From positions 6,933,248 through 6,997,247 of the forward strand of contig NZ_CP036266.1 in assembly GCF_007744075.1 (NCBI RefSeq): a stretch of 64,000 bases of DNA, written 5' to 3'. Source of the DNA: Gimesia chilikensis. GTDB lineage: Bacteria; Planctomycetota; Planctomycetia; Planctomycetales; Planctomycetaceae. The translations under genes and the position numbers were made by a program. The notes beneath the pieces were generated by a model, which was not told the origin of the DNA, did no database searches, and saw nothing but the letters and a program-made list of their open reading frames with translations. Shown here piece by piece: positions 63,632 to 64,000 of this stretch; position 1 is the stretch's first letter, and every line of letters starts with the position of its first letter.

Positions 63632-64000
63632 ATGACTATGGCTACGATAGAAGAAGTGGAAACTCACCACGATCCCATCGACCGTCTCAGAGCTACGATG
63701 TGTGCCACGCGGGTCAGTTTTGAATGGTTCGGTACCCGGAAGTCGCTCACACGTGACCAGAAGGCCCAGGCCGCTGAATCGTTTGGGGCGGAAGGGGCGT
63801 TCCTGAGTGCTGGTAAGAAGCTCCTGGATACAGGACATCCCCGTTTCCGGGCCGTGAGTGCCGTCCGCAACCAGGTACGCAAATACTGGACCTCGGTCAG
63901 TCTCCCTTTCCCGGAACCGGGAATCCGCTTATTGCGGCAGGATACACTAACCGCCTTCCAAGAGCAGATGCATCGGTTTACGGAAGAACTGGCCGAGGCG
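63632..64000 (+). CDS. Unknown protein downstream of Ycf46-like ATPase (truncated by window)
   Basis: 123 codons are present; the 3' end is outside. AAGGAG at 63621-63626 favours the ATG at 63632 (5-nt spacing) over the overlapping ATG at 63629. The protein is soluble, with segments RLRATMCATRVSFEWFGTRK, QKAQAAESFGAEGAFLSAGKK, VRNQVRKYWTSVSLPFPEPG and a helical stretch FQEQMHRFTEELAEA at the window end. I do not recognise the family with certainty; some phage/plasmid-type DUF3150-like proteins have a similar look. Same operon as the ATPase (26-bp gap). Confidence 0.72.
   Translation, partial: MTMATIEEVETHHDPIDRLRATMCATRVSFEWFGTRKSLTRDQKAQAAESFGAEGAFLSAGKKLLDTGHPRFRAVSAVRNQVRKYWTSVSLPFPEPGIRLLRQDTLTAFQEQMHRFTEELAEA

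Overview
The window looks like a chromosomal segment of a planctomycete (order Planctomycetales; a Gimesia- or Rubinisphaera-like relative is an inference from gene content, not proven). The signs are two DUF1549/DUF1553 + DUF1501 gene pairs with planctomycete-type CxxCH domains, several sulfatases and PhoD-like phosphatases with Tat-type leaders, a very large ThuA/dehydrogenase/HEAT/cytochrome fusion, and a MoxR-DUF58-VWA-TPR-BatD operon. No rRNA, tRNA or CRISPR array was recognised.

Region 1 (1-5.4 kb) is central metabolism. A minus-strand pair encodes an NAD-type malic enzyme followed by a pyruvate-decarboxylase-like enzyme that runs off the left edge. Together they could turn malate into pyruvate and then acetaldehyde. 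Divergent from them, aguB-aguA (overlapping ATGA) encode the agmatine to N-carbamoylputrescine to putrescine route.

Region 2 (5.5-39.2 kb) is mostly exported catabolic machinery: esterases, metallophosphatases, a thioredoxin-CxxCH-PDZ protein, sulfatases, an isochorismatase-like hydrolase, an SGNH-like protein and a ceramidase-like protein. A two-gene nitrite ammonification unit, nrfH-nrfA, sits at 29.2-31.1 kb. Its NrfA has CxxCH rather than CxxCK at heme 1.

Region 3 (39.2-51.9 kb) holds a 1434-residue orphan hybrid histidine kinase with six PAS domains, an arylsulfatase with a good terminator, and the seven-gene MoxR/Bat operon (aerotolerance/VWA type), whose genes are nearly all translationally coupled.

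Region 4 (51.9-64 kb) is an accessory island with shifting base composition. In order it carries: an AT-rich border with a long palindrome; a large serine recombinase; an IS91-type transposase coupled to a tyrosine recombinase, flanked by a 16-bp imperfect inverted repeat; then an operon of small and unusual genes. That operon encodes a small membrane protein, a lipoprotein-like coiled-coil protein, a DUF1257 (Ycf35-family) protein, a DUF2997 protein, a TOPRIM-domain protein, a Ycf46-like AAA ATPase and a truncated unknown. The DUF1257 gene is split exactly at a Glu-Lys codon pair by a ~3 kb element. The element encodes a second large serine recombinase and an intact, divergent DUF1257 gene, so it seems to bring a replacement for the gene it breaks. 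This split gene and the DUF1257/DUF2997/TOPRIM/Ycf46-like cluster are the most novel parts of the window. Their function is unknown; a DNA-maintenance or defence role is inference only.
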